Source: Janthinobacterium lividum
Lineage (GTDB): Bacteria; Pseudomonadota; Gammaproteobacteria; Steroidobacterales; Steroidobacteraceae
NCBI GenBank assembly: GCA_943327025.2
Contig: CALPVO020000049.1
Span: 1-11,485, forward strand
Reading direction: 5' to 3'
Length of the DNA stretch: 11,485 nucleotides
Shown: positions 5,868 through 11,485 of the stretch, piece after piece
Position numbering within the stretch: the stretch's first letter is position 1
Layout: each line of letters begins with the position of its first letter
Translations under genes and position numbers: made by a program
Notes under the pieces: model-generated
Told to the model about the DNA's origin: nothing
Database searches by the model: none
What the model saw: the letters and a program-made list of their open reading frames with translations, nothing else

Positions 5868-7667
5868 TTAGTACGTGCGCGCCTTGGGCGGCACGGGCTC
5901 GACATCGGTGGTCAGCGTATTCAAGTGCACCCCGCGGTAATCGAAGCAGGTTTCACCCTTCCCGTTCACCCAGCAGAGCGAATGCTTCATCCAGTTGGCA
6001 TCGTCGCGTTCCTGGAAGTCTTCGCGGGCATGGGCACCACGGCTTTCCTTGCGGTTCTCCGCAGATACCAAGGTCGCAGTCGCCTGCAGCAGCAGGTTTT
6101 CCAGCTCCATGGTTTCCACGAGGTCCGTGTTCCACACCAGCGTGCGGTCCGCCACCTTCACATCAGCGAAGCTGGCAAACGTCCTAGCGAGCTTCTCCTT
6201 GCCTTCCTGCAGCGAACTGCCGGTGCGGAACACGGCAGCGTCGGACTGCATGATCTTCTGCATCTCGAGGCGAATCTCCGCCGTGCTGCGCGAACCCTTG
6301 GCATTACGCAGGGCATCGAGCCGTGACACAGCGAAGTCGCCGGCTTCCTTGCGCAGCGCGCGGTGCGGCGTGCCCGGCTTGATGGAAGCCGCGCAGTGCT
6401 TGGCGGCAGCGCGCCCGAACACCACGAGGTCCAGTAGGGAGTTGGAACCGAGACGGTTGGCGCCGTGCACCGAAACGCAGGCCGCCTCGCCCACGGCCAT
6501 GAGGCCCGGCACCACGGTGTCCGCGTTGCCGTTCTTCATGGTGACCACCTCGCCGTTCACATTGCACGGGATACCCCCCATGTTGTAGTGAACCGTGGGC
6601 AGCACGGGGATGGGTTCGCGGGTAACGTCCACGCCCGCGAAGATGCGGGCGGTTTCGGCAATGCCCGGCAAACGCTCGTGAATGACGGCAGCGCCGAGAT
6701 GCTCGAGGTGCAGGTGGATGTGGTCGGCGTTTTCGCCTACCCCACGGCCTTCACGGATTTCGATGGTCATGGAACGGCTGACGACGTCGCGCGAGGCGAG
6801 GTCCTTCGCGTTCGGCGCATAGCGCTCCATGAAGCGCTCGCCCTTGGAGTTGGTGAGATAACCACCTTCGCCACGCGAGCCTTCCGTGATGAGGCAGCCC
6901 GAACCGTAGATGCCAGTCGGGTGGAACTGCACGAACTCCATGTCCTGCAGCGGCAGGCCCGCACGCGCCACCATGCCGCCACCGTCGCCGGTGCAGGTAT
7001 GGGCCGAGGTGCAGCTGAAGTAGGCACGGCCGTAGCCGCCCGTGGCCAGAATGACGGTGTGCGCGCGGAAGCGGTGCAGCGTGCCTTCCGCCATGTCGAG
7101 CGCCACCACGCCACGGCATTCGCCGTCTTCCATAATGAGGTCGATGGCGAAGTATTCGATGAAGAACTTCGCTTCATGCTTCAAGGACTGCTGGTACAGC
7201 GTGTGCAGCATGGCGTGGCCAGTGCGGTCCGCGGCGGCGCAAGTGCGCTGGGCAATGCCCTTGCCGTAGTGCGTGGTCATGCCACCGAAGGGGCGCTGGT
7301 AGATCTTGCCCTGCTCGGTACGGCTGAACGGCACACCGTAGTGCTCCAGTTCAATGACCGCGGCCGGAGCTTCCTTGCACATGTACTCGATGGCGTCCTG
7401 GTCGCCCAACCAGTCCGACCCCTTGATGGTGTCGTAGAAGTGGAAGCGCCAGTCGTCTTCGCCCATGTTGCCGAGCGCCGCCGAGATGCCGCCCTGCGCC
7501 GCCACCGTGTGGCTGCGGGTGGGGAACACCTTGGTGATATTCGCGACCGACAACCCGGACTCTGCCAAGCCGAAGGTGGCCCGCAAACCGGCACCGCCGG
7601 CACCAACCACCACCACGTCGTAGGTGTGGTCTTCAAACTTGTAAGCGGAAGGCACTTGCGCGCTCAT
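5868..7667 (-). CDS. sdhA: Succinate dehydrogenase flavoprotein subunit
   Basis: This is the catalytic subunit oxidising succinate to fumarate in the TCA cycle and respiratory chain, on the cytoplasmic face of the inner membrane. The 599-residue product starts [11 protein letters not shown]. It has the FAD-binding [11 protein letters not shown] (about 18-29) and the covalent flavin histidine, His53, in [12 protein letters not shown]. Active-site elements include HPTG (His249), TEGSRGEGG (about 261-269), SRDVVSR (Arg293, the catalytic proton shuttle), TVHYNMGG (His360) and [15 protein letters not shown] (Arg405). It ends with the typical PPKARTY. The ATG at 7667 overlaps the sdhD TGA by four bases. 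The frame continues upstream, but that part is only the complement-phase reading of sdhD. All catalytic residues are intact. Confidence 0.98.
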   Translation of the reverse strand: MSAQVPSAYKFEDHTYDVVVVGAGGAGLRATFGLAESGLSVANITKVFPTRSHTVAAQGGISAALGNMGEDDWRFHFYDTIKGSDWLGDQDAIEYMCKEAPAAVIELEHYGVPFSRTEQGKIYQRPFGGMTTHYGKGIAQRTCAAADRTGHAMLHTLYQQSLKHEAKFFIEYFAIDLIMEDGECRGVVALDMAEGTLHRFRAHTVILATGGYGRAYFSCTSAHTCTGDGGGMVARAGLPLQDMEFVQFHPTGIYGSGCLITEGSRGEGGYLTNSKGERFMERYAPNAKDLASRDVVSRSMTIEIREGRGVGENADHIHLHLEHLGAAVIHERLPGIAETARIFAGVDVTREPIPVLPTVHYNMGGIPCNVNGEVVTMKNGNADTVVPGLMAVGEAACVSVHGANRLGSNSLLDLVVFGRAAAKHCAASIKPGTPHRALRKEAGDFAVSRLDALRNAKGSRSTAEIRLEMQKIMQSDAAVFRTGSSLQEGKEKLARTFASFADVKVADRTLVWNTDLVETMELENLLLQATATLVSAENRKESRGAHAREDFQERDDANWMKHSLCWVNGKGETCFDYRGVHLNTLTTDVEPVPPKARTY

Positions 7668-8050
7668 GCCGCACCCCCAAGGCTGAGGCGGACGACGGCG
7701 AGCACCATGGCTACGCCGAGCACCGCGTGGATGAAATTCAGCAACAGCGTGGCGACTAACTTCGCCCCCTTGCCATGAACGTAGTCGTCCACCACCACCT
7801 GCAAGCCCATGCGGCTGTGGTAAGTGGCGGTAGCGGCCAGCAACACCAGCAGCACCGCGTGGCAGGGCTGGCCGATGAACTGGCGTACGGTGGCGTAGCT
7901 GTGGTCCGGCAGGGCCGCCACGGCGAACGCAAACCAAAGGCCGAGTGGCACGAGCGCAGCACCCGAAACGCGTTCGACCCACCAGTGGTGGAAGCCGCTC
8001 TTGGCGCTACCCTTGCCGAGTACACGCCCTAATGGGGATTGCAGGCTCAT
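7664..8050 (-). CDS. sdhD: Succinate dehydrogenase membrane anchor subunit SdhD
   Basis: This 128-residue membrane subunit, with SdhC, forms the ubiquinone site and binds heme b. The N-terminal segment [19 protein letters not shown] is the family's conserved entry motif. Three hydrophobic helices lie at about 31-48, 62-85 and 97-121. His78 in TYHSRMGLQ corresponds to the heme ligand (His71 in E. coli), and Asp89-Tyr90 in VVDDYVHG corresponds to the quinone-site Asp82-Tyr83 pair. The ATG at 8050 overlaps the sdhC TGA by four bases (ATGA) and its own stop overlaps sdhA in the same way, so translation of the three genes is probably coupled. Confidence 0.95.
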   Translation of the reverse strand: MSLQSPLGRVLGKGSAKSGFHHWWVERVSGAALVPLGLWFAFAVAALPDHSYATVRQFIGQPCHAVLLVLLAATATYHSRMGLQVVVDDYVHGKGAKLVATLLLNFIHAVLGVAMVLAVVRLSLGGAA

Positions 8051-8439
8051 GCCGCACCTCCGGAAAGCAGAAGGGCCCACAAGGCCGCAGTGAGACCCAG
8101 CGAGACAATGACCACCGCCGCGCCACTGCGCCGTGCCGTGGACTTTTCAAAGCCATGGCCGAGGTCCCAGGCGAGATGCCGCAGGCCCGCACAGAGGTGG
8201 TAGAAGAAAGCGAAGCTGAACCCGAACAGCACCACCTTGCCGGGCAAGGAGCCCAGGCAAGCCAACACCTGCGCATAGCCGGCTTCACCGCCAGCCGCAG
8301 CCACCAACCACCAGGCGAGCAGCAGCATGCCAACGCTAAGCGCGATGCCCGTAGCGCGATGCAAGATGGACAAAGCCATGGTGTACGCGAAGCGGTACAC
8401 CTGCAGGTGGGGGGACAACGGTCTTTCGCGCGCAGCCAT
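8047..8439 (-). CDS. sdhC: Succinate dehydrogenase cytochrome b556 subunit SdhC
   Basis: This is the 130-residue large cytochrome b subunit of Complex II. It starts MAARERPLSPHLQVYRF, the normal family opening. SILHRATG contains Ser24 and Arg28, equivalent to the quinone-site Ser27/Arg31 of E. coli. His81 in FFYHLCAGLRHLAWD matches the axial heme b ligand (E. coli His84). Three hydrophobic helices are visible at about 18-48, 67-88 and 105-127. The ATG at 8439 is preceded at six bases by AAGGAA. Reading frame continues upstream but without family similarity. The gene is the first structural subunit of the operon, 104 bases downstream of the SDHAF4-type gene. Confidence 0.96.
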   Translation of the reverse strand: MAARERPLSPHLQVYRFAYTMALSILHRATGIALSVGMLLLAWWLVAAAGGEAGYAQVLACLGSLPGKVVLFGFSFAFFYHLCAGLRHLAWDLGHGFEKSTARRSGAAVVIVSLGLTAALWALLLSGGAA

Positions 8440-8543
8440 GGCGGGTTCCTTGAGCAATGCTTGAACCGCCCCAGCGCAGCGCCCCTGCCCGCCACAGCCG
8501 GAACGGGCCCGGGCCGCAGCAGAACCGGAGCACCCAGCCGGGG

Positions 8544-8783
8544 CTAGAAATCGATACAGCGACCCGAACGTTCCCAATCGCCGAAGCGCGTAGGCTCCGG
8601 CCCTGCACGGCCCCCGATTTCGCGGGGCAGCACCGGTTGCCCCGCCGCCGGAGCGACAGGCGCAGCAAGGCCACCAACCACGGGGGCTTCGGGCGCCGGG
8701 GCGGCCAAGGCCGCCTGCGCCGACAACGGAACCGAAGCGGCTGCTTCAGGCGTTGCGGAAAGGGTACGATTCAGCGTCGACAT
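8544..8783 (-). CDS. SDHAF4-type succinate dehydrogenase assembly factor (DUF1674)
   Basis: This 79-residue protein has its only conserved part at the C-terminus, residues about 52-79. There PREIGGRAGPEPTRFGDWER is followed by SGRCIDF as the last residues, the hallmark of the DUF1674/SDHAF4 family. In eukaryotes SDHAF4 binds flavinylated SDHA, limits its autoxidation and helps it join SDHB; a matching bacterial role is inferred. The first 50 residues are an Ala/Pro-rich, probably disordered tail with no signal peptide. The ATG at 8783 is the likely start; an in-frame ATG at 8816 is possible, and neither has a strong ribosome site. Standing immediately before sdhC on the same strand, it makes the operon carry both known SdhA maturation factors (this and SdhE). 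The family call is based on the C-terminal motif, which is very characteristic. Confidence 0.85.
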   Translation of the reverse strand: MSTLNRTLSATPEAAASVPLSAQAALAAPAPEAPVVGGLAAPVAPAAGQPVLPREIGGRAGPEPTRFGDWERSGRCIDF

Positions 8784-8844
8784 CGGCACCGATGATGCCA
8801 CAATATTGCAGTGCATTACCAGCGAGTAAAGGTCCAAAAAATCC
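8784..8844. promoter_or_regulatory. Divergent intergenic region between the SDHAF4-type gene and ygfZ
   Basis: These 61 bases are the only space for promoters of the leftward sdh operon and rightward ygfZ, unless those promoters lie inside the genes. It is more AT-rich than its surroundings and contains the 8-base palindrome CAATATTG (8801-8808) and an A6 run (8833 onward). On the minus strand a weak TTTACT with CAATAT at 16-base spacing could be a sigma-70 promoter. No strong match is seen in either direction, so only the location is well supported. Confidence 0.4.
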
Positions 8845-9699
8845 ATGTCCAGCAAGGTCTTGCAAACGTCACCCGCCTTTCTTGTGCAGGACAACCCCGC
8901 TTCCCCAATGGGGGTGCTGCGCCTCGTCGGCGCCGATGCCGCCCGCTTCCTGCAAGGCCAGGTGACGCAAGACGTCGCCGCGCTGTCCAGCGGCCAATGG
9001 GCCCGTGCCGCGCTCTGCACGGCGCAGGGTCGAATCTTGGCCTTGTTGAAAGTGGTGGCCGTCCCAGAAGGTCTGTGGCTGGTGCTACCGGCCGAACGCA
9101 TCGCCGCCCTACGCGAACACCTGCAGCGTTTTGTGCTGCGCGCCAAGGTGAAGCTCATCGCCGATGACAGCCTGGTGGTGTCGACGTGCGCCGGTAGCGA
9201 CCATGGGCCCGCCGAGGCCGGGCAAGCGTTCCAGCCGGTGGCGCGTGCTACCGAAGGCATCGTGTTGCCGCTGTCGGCAACGCGGCAGTTGTGCCTGAGC
9301 GGGGAACCGACGAGCGCGTTGGCAGCCAACGCGTTGCCGACCCTGACGATGGGCGCGCCGCTTGCTTGGCCCGAATGGCTGGCCGCCTGCATCGCCGATG
9401 GCGAGCCGGAGGTGTTCAACGCCTCCATGGAAAAGTGGACGCCGCACATGCTCGCGCAGGACCAATGGCAAGCCATCAGTTTGACGAAGGGTTGCTACAC
9501 CGGCCAGGAAATCGTGGCGCGCACGCACTACTTGGGCAAAAACAAGCGCCGACTGGAGCGTGTGGAACTCCCTGCCGGCGCCCTGCTCGCGCCTGGCGAG
9601 CCCTTCGACCTGCCCGATGGACGGCGCGCCGAATGGGTTCAGGGCGTGGCCCGTGAAGCTGGCAACGAAGCCTTGGTGGTTACCGCCAGTCCTGGATGA
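8845..9699 (+). CDS. ygfZ: YgfZ/GcvT-family folate-binding Fe-S cluster maintenance protein
   Basis: YgfZ is a tetrahydrofolate-binding relative of GcvT that supports assembly or repair of certain Fe-S enzymes in the cytosol; the human counterpart is IBA57. The 284-residue product has an N-terminal FLQGQVTQDV segment (about 35-44). It also has the family signature KGCYTGQE (215-222, with the conserved Cys217) followed by IVARTHYLGKNKRRL, and the preceding WTPHML...ISLTKG context. It is somewhat shorter than the E. coli protein (326). The ATG at 8845 fits the usual N-terminus; a modest AAAGG lies upstream at longer than ideal spacing. It diverges from the SDHAF4/sdh operon, and its last 20 bases overlap the end of the convergent acetyltransferase gene. 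Confidence 0.94.
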   Translation: MSSKVLQTSPAFLVQDNPASPMGVLRLVGADAARFLQGQVTQDVAALSSGQWARAALCTAQGRILALLKVVAVPEGLWLVLPAERIAALREHLQRFVLRAKVKLIADDSLVVSTCAGSDHGPAEAGQAFQPVARATEGIVLPLSATRQLCLSGEPTSALAANALPTLTMGAPLAWPEWLAACIADGEPEVFNASMEKWTPHMLAQDQWQAISLTKGCYTGQEIVARTHYLGKNKRRLERVELPAGALLAPGEPFDLPDGRRAEWVQGVAREAGNEALVVTASPG

Positions 9700-10234
9700 C
9701 AACATCCCAGCCGGCACCGCCATACCCAAGAGTTGCCAGCACTTCGAAGCCCGCCTTGCGGTGGGCCTGCGAGGAACGCCAGTTGGTGGTGTCCACATCG
9801 GTGACGAGAAAATCGTAGTCGGCGCACAGCGTCTCGCGAAAATGCGCGTAAAGGGCGCCGGCCAAGCCTTGACCGCGATGCGTCTTCGCCACGCACAGTT
9901 GGCCGCAAAGCACGTAACGCGCCGTGCTCAGCATGAGCCCGCGGTATTCCAATGCATCCACGGCCTGCACCAATGAACGCACGAGTTCATGAGCAGCGCC
10001 CAACTCACGGGTGGTCACCAGCGCGTAGCCGACCACCACGCCATCGTCCGTAGCGATAACCGCCGGCGTCTCGCGGTGCATCTCCAGCAGGAACTCCAGC
10101 GAGTATTCGGCAGTGACAAAGCCTTCAGCCGCACGCTCCGCCTCCGACAAGCGGGAGGCGAGGTTCGCGGTCTGCAAGGCCTTGATGCCGGCAACCTCGG
10201 CAGGGCTTGCCGCCAGCCTGATAACCACAGCCAT
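9680..10234 (-). CDS. GNAT-family N-acetyltransferase, substrate unknown
   Basis: This 184-residue protein has a GNAT fold. The acetyl-CoA binding motif A is at about 113-134 (LCVAKTHRGQGLAGALYAHF, with the R-G-Q-G-L-A loop at 120-125). Motif B follows, with Asn151 and the S-x-x-H-x-K-A-G-F pattern at about 155-163. The beta strand VVVGYALV at 66-73 is also typical. The ATG at 10234 is preceded by TAGGAA at eight bases. The gene lies 48 bases downstream of the response-regulator gene on the same strand, so the two are probably co-transcribed. It converges on ygfZ with a 20-base overlap of coding ends, leaving no space for a terminator between them. Substrate cannot be read from the sequence; small molecules, amino acids and protein N-termini are all possible. 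Confidence 0.85.
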   Translation of the reverse strand: MAVVIRLAASPAEVAGIKALQTANLASRLSEAERAAEGFVTAEYSLEFLLEMHRETPAVIATDDGVVVGYALVTTRELGAAHELVRSLVQAVDALEYRGLMLSTARYVLCGQLCVAKTHRGQGLAGALYAHFRETLCADYDFLVTDVDTTNWRSSQAHRKAGFEVLATLGYGGAGWDVVIQDWR

Positions 10235-10236
10235 GG

Positions 10237-10290
10237 CTAGTTCCTAGAATTGCGGCCTAGACCTAGGACCCAGAACTGAGGCCTAGAACT
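10237..10290. repeat. Four 13-bp imperfect tandem repeats between the response regulator and GNAT genes
   Basis: Read on the minus strand, four units start at 10290, 10277, 10264 and 10251, exactly 13 bases apart. The approximate consensus is AGTTCTAGGCCTC, and a trailing AG lies at 10238-10237. The T-C-T-[A/G]-G-G core is present in all four. The first unit contains the TAG stop of the response-regulator gene and the last supplies the AGGA ribosome site of the acetyltransferase gene. The array contains five CTAG tetramers in about 55 bases, a tetramer usually scarce in bacterial genomes. Confidence 0.75.
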
Positions 10291-11470
10291 TGATGCGGAC
10301 GATCGAGAAGTCGTCATCTAGTGGACCGGGACCATGGAGGTCGCGGGCCCAGCCGAACAGCGACTCGAGGCCGTCCGGTGCGGTGCCATGCTTTTGCATG
10401 TAGTTTTCGAAATCATCGAACGTGGCGTCCACGCCCTGCTGGTCCATGATTTCAAAGCAACCGTCGCACAACACGATGAGCGATGACCCCTCCGGGACTT
10501 GCACGCTCTGCGCGTTGTACTGGATGTCTTCCATGACGCCGACAATGAGGCCCGGAGAACGCAAGCGTTCGCTGGTGCATTGTCCAGCCGCGTCGGGCGC
10601 CGAAAGCAACAACGCAGCCGGATGCCCGCCGCTGGCATGACTGAGCGTGCGGGTCGACTTGCGGTACACGCCGTACCAGAGGGTGAAGTACATGTCGTTG
10701 TGCTTCTCGCACAGGAACGCATTGCTGATGCCACCCATCGCGGCGGCGGCATCGCGGAAGTCGACTCCCGGCAGCGACCCTGAACGTATGACATTGATGG
10801 CCGTGACGGCGAGCAAGCAAGCCCCCACACCGTGCCCGCAAACGTCCAACAGGTAGACCGCGAAGTGGTCGTCGTCAATCCAGTGGTAACCAAAGGCGTC
10901 ACCGCCGAGTTCCGTGGACGGCTGATAAAACCAGTCAATCTTCAGCGGTGAGGTGGTGGGCTCGGGCAGGCTGGAGCGGATGTAGCGCATAGCCTCCGCG
11001 AGTTCCTCGTCTAGGCGGCGCTGCGTCTGCTCAAGCAGGTCTTTTTCGCGCTGCAGTTCGATGACGCGCCGGGCATCGAGGTCGCGCAGCCGCTTCTTGT
11101 CGATGGACGTGGTAACGCGCGCGCGCAGCAGCGTGGGGTTGAACGTCTTGGGCAGGTAGTCTTCGGCGCCAGCCTCGATGCAGCGGACGGCCGTATCGAT
11201 TTGTTCGGAGCTGGAGATGACGATAACCGGCACGCGGCCTAGCGCGGGCTCATCCTTCATGGCCTGTAGCAATTCCAGACCATTCATCTCCGGCATCTCG
11301 ATGTCGAGCAGCATGAGGTCAAAGGAGGTCTCGCGGATCTTCTCCAAGGCCTCGCGGCCATTGCCGGCCTCAGCGATAGTCTGAATACCCAGTTCCTTGA
11401 GCGCGCGAATGAGCCCGAGCCGCATCAAGCGGCTGTCGTCGACGACGAGCACTTGGGCTTGGCCGAGCAT
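10283..11470 (-). CDS. Response regulator with PP2C/SpoIIE-type serine phosphatase output
   Basis: This 395-residue two-domain cytoplasmic signalling protein has an N-terminal receiver domain (1-120). The acidic pair is Asp11/Asp12, the phospho-acceptor Asp56 (DLMLLDIEMPEMNG), the switch Ser86 and the conserved Lys108 (YLPKTF). A charged, probably coiled-coil linker spans about 125-165. The C-terminal PP2C/SpoIIE domain keeps its metal ligands: GGD at 189-191, DVCGHG at 209-214, CDG near residue 343, and DDDFSIV close to the end. It should therefore be catalytically active, unlike RssB whose phosphatase domain is degenerate. Relatives dephosphorylate anti-sigma-factor antagonists (STAS proteins) in partner-switching pathways. 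No kinase, STAS or anti-sigma partner gene lies in this window. The ATG at 11470 gives a normal receiver start but lacks an obvious ribosome site, and the upstream region is cut off. Confidence 0.92.
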   Translation of the reverse strand: MLGQAQVLVVDDSRLMRLGLIRALKELGIQTIAEAGNGREALEKIRETSFDLMLLDIEMPEMNGLELLQAMKDEPALGRVPVIVISSSEQIDTAVRCIEAGAEDYLPKTFNPTLLRARVTTSIDKKRLRDLDARRVIELQREKDLLEQTQRRLDEELAEAMRYIRSSLPEPTTSPLKIDWFYQPSTELGGDAFGYHWIDDDHFAVYLLDVCGHGVGACLLAVTAINVIRSGSLPGVDFRDAAAAMGGISNAFLCEKHNDMYFTLWYGVYRKSTRTLSHASGGHPAALLLSAPDAAGQCTSERLRSPGLIVGVMEDIQYNAQSVQVPEGSSLIVLCDGCFEIMDQQGVDATFDDFENYMQKHGTAPDGLESLFGWARDLHGPGPLDDDFSIVRIKF

Positions 11471-11485
11471 GGCGGCAGGATCGGG

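Noticed and set aside
6465..7778. 437-codon plus-strand open frame opposite sdhA
   Set aside because: Antisense shadow of a fully conserved sdhA; the composition is unlike a folded protein and no ribosome site or family motif is seen.
7668..7982. N-terminal extension of the sdhA frame upstream of 7667
   Set aside because: It overlaps sdhD in another frame, has no family similarity, and the [11 protein letters not shown] start with ATGA overlap matches normal SdhA.
8440..8543. Possible promoter or regulatory RNA in the 104-base gap before sdhC
   Set aside because: The gap is very GC-rich with short CCGG/GGGCCC palindromes but no promoter match or stable extended hairpin that I could trace with confidence.
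8833..8872. Possible intrinsic terminator (T6 run on the minus strand with GCAAG/CTTGC arms)
   Set aside because: The stem is only five pairs with a two-base loop, is not adjacent to the T-run, and no minus-strand gene ends there.
8784..9476. Upstream extension of the SDHAF4-type frame across ygfZ antisense
   Set aside because: Only the segment from 8783 (or possibly 8816) leads into the conserved C-terminal motif; the rest is the complement of a real ygfZ.

Overview
The window is GC-rich chromosomal DNA from a gammaproteobacterium. The gene order rpoE-rseA-rseB-...-lepA, with sdhCDAB-sdhE directly upstream and ygfZ beyond, fits the Xanthomonadales/Nevskiales side of the class better than the enterics (no rseC) or Pseudomonas (no nadB, mucC or mucD). 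That placement is inferred from gene order and protein character, not from a search. I see no mobile element, CRISPR array, tRNA or rRNA, and no gene-free stretch longer than about 105 bases.

Reading leftward on the minus strand from about 8.8 kb to the left edge is one long co-oriented block. Its first half is a respiratory Complex II cluster: an SDHAF4-type assembly factor (DUF1674), sdhC, sdhD, sdhA, sdhB, the flavinylation factor sdhE, and a small ORF resembling only the C-terminal half of YgfX. Its second half is the envelope-stress module: sigma-E (rpoE), the membrane anti-sigma factor rseA and the periplasmic regulator rseB. A small glutaredoxin-like gene and lepA (elongation factor 4, cut by the left edge) follow. 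Most junctions overlap by 4 bases or have short gaps. A good sigma-E-type promoter lies inside the ygfX-like ORF just before rpoE, so the stress module can probably fire itself while also receiving transcription from the sdh genes.

Divergent from the SDHAF4-type gene, with only 61 bases between the start codons, is ygfZ on the plus strand (folate-binding Fe-S maintenance protein). Its end overlaps the end of a convergent GNAT acetyltransferase gene. Upstream of that, also on the minus strand, is a two-domain response regulator with a PP2C/SpoIIE-type phosphatase output. The gap between these two genes holds four exact-period 13-bp imperfect tandem repeats that cover the stop codon of the first gene and the ribosome binding site of the next.

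All the gene families are known. I do not see an undescribed system. The points worth a second look are the clustering of SDHAF4, SdhE and YgfZ around one Complex II operon, the headless YgfX-like gene, the glutaredoxin in the rseC position, the sigma-E promoter with its nearby palindrome, and the 13-bp repeat array.
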